A DNA stretch of 14,464 nt from the NCBI GenBank assembly GCA_018240935.1, contig JAFEEV010000258.1:1-14464 (forward strand), read 5' to 3'. The DNA is from Pseudomonadota bacterium. GTDB lineage: Bacteria; Pseudomonadota; Gammaproteobacteria; Burkholderiales; Nitrosomonadaceae. Each line of letters begins with the position of its first letter. Within the stretch, counting starts at the first letter, position 1. Below the pieces are notes generated by a model, which searched no databases, was not told the DNA's origin, and saw nothing but the letters and a program-made list of their open reading frames with translations. Of this stretch, positions 13,836 through 14,464 are shown piece by piece. The translations under genes were made by a program, and so were the position numbers.

Positions 13836-14464
13836 ATGGTGCAAGTGTTAGAAACAACAACCTTGCGTATCAGTGAAATTTTCTTTTCCTTGCAAGGTGA
13901 AACCAGCCGGATCGGTTTGCCGACCGTTTTCGTGCGCTTGACGGGTTGTCCTTTGCGTTGCGGTTATTGCGACACGGCGTATGCCTTTAGCGGCGGCGAG
14001 AATCGTTCGATAGCGGAAATTTTGCGTCAAGTCGCCCGGCATAAGACGAATTACGTCACGGTCACCGGCGGCGAACCATTGGCGCAGAAAGCGTGTCTGG
14101 TTTTACTGACCGCGCTATGCGACGCGCACTATTCGGTGTCGCTGGAAACCAGCGGTGCGCTCAATTTATCCCAAGTCGATGTAAGGGTATCGAAAATCAT
14201 GGATATCAAAACACCCGGCTCGGGCGAAGTTTCCAAAAATAACTGGCGCAATCTCGAATACCTGACAGCGCAGGACGAAATCAAATTTGTGCTGTGCGAC
14301 GAAAGCGATTATCTCTGGGCGTGCGAACTGATTGAGAGCAAACAGTTGCAGGCGATATGTCCGATCCTTTTTTCCCCGGTTTATGAAACGCTTGAGCCTG
14401 CTCAATTGGCATCCTGGATATTGCGCGACCAAGTGCCGGTCAGAATGCAGGTTCAGTTGCACAA
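13836..14464 (+). CDS. queE: QueE, 7-carboxy-7-deazaguanine synthase, 3' truncated by the window
   Basis: The frame is open from the ATG at 13836 to the window end (209 full codons), so the last residues are missing; the family is usually 210-225 long. The enzyme is a radical-SAM protein that contracts the ring of 6-carboxytetrahydropterin to CDG, the second step from pterin toward preQ0 and queuosine in tRNA. Evidence is the iron-sulfur motif GCPLRCGYCDTAYAF with C38, C42 and C45, the N-terminal RISEIFFSLQGET, and the SAM-binding VTGGEPL (76-82). It also has METSGAL-like and KIMDIKTPGSGE (119-130) segments typical of QueE. The CX3CX2C spacing is the canonical radical-SAM spacing. No clear Shine-Dalgarno precedes the ATG. 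queE next to tol-pal is common in proteobacteria, and queC often follows, but that lies beyond the window. Confidence 0.93.
   Translation, partial: MVQVLETTTLRISEIFFSLQGETSRIGLPTVFVRLTGCPLRCGYCDTAYAFSGGENRSIAEILRQVARHKTNYVTVTGGEPLAQKACLVLLTALCDAHYSVSLETSGALNLSQVDVRVSKIMDIKTPGSGEVSKNNWRNLEYLTAQDEIKFVLCDESDYLWACELIESKQLQAICPILFSPVYETLEPAQLASWILRDQVPVRMQVQLH

Noticed and set aside
1..14464. Search for a novel defence, mobile or biosynthetic system
   Set aside because: Every substantial gene belongs to a known housekeeping or envelope family except the 39-residue membrane protein. No integrase, transposase, direct-repeat array, tRNA edge or obvious composition shift is visible.

Overview
The window reads as a stretch of ordinary, densely packed bacterial chromosome carrying envelope and periplasm genes. 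Protein character, moderate GC, and the order tol-pal followed by queE suggest a betaproteobacterium, most like the ammonia-oxidising Nitrosomonadaceae (Nitrosomonas or Nitrosospira relatives). That placement is inference from gene order and recalled family resemblance; nothing here proves it. I see no mobile element, CRISPR array, tRNA or rRNA, phage gene or toxin-antitoxin pair.

Left part (1-3835). The 3' end of a UbiH/UbiF/VisC/COQ6-family flavin hydroxylase is followed closely by a DsbC-type disulfide isomerase. Both converge on the lipoprotein murein transglycosylase mltA (minus strand), with one bidirectional terminator between them. Divergent from mltA is a 39-residue single-span membrane protein that I cannot name. 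It converges with a Nif3/YbgI metal-binding protein across a perfect-looking hairpin that has no T-tract.

Middle part (3836-7292). Divergent from nif3 is an HtrA-family serine protease with an N-terminal anchor and one PDZ domain. It is followed at 39 bases by a 550-residue major facilitator permease with AmpG/BT1-like motifs. After about 200 bases comes a small secreted ComEA-type helix-hairpin-helix protein, closed by a strong terminator.

Right part (7293-14464). cysM has its own extended -10 promoter and is followed by the complete Tol-Pal cluster in the classical order ybgC-tolQ-tolR-tolA-tolB-pal-cpoB. TolQ/TolR form the proton-driven motor, TolA spans the periplasm, and TolB, Pal and CpoB work at the outer membrane and septum. 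Together they keep the outer membrane tied to the cell during constriction. A consensus extended -10 just after the tolA stop suggests that tolB-pal-cpoB can be transcribed separately. The window ends inside queE (queuosine precursor synthesis), which has its own -10 box.

I did not find an undescribed system. The most individual features are the TolA periplasmic domain (eleven KELEKQ-type hexads after seven TonB-like KPEPP pentads), the unnamed 39-residue membrane protein, and the AmpG-like permease paired with an anchored HtrA protease near mltA.
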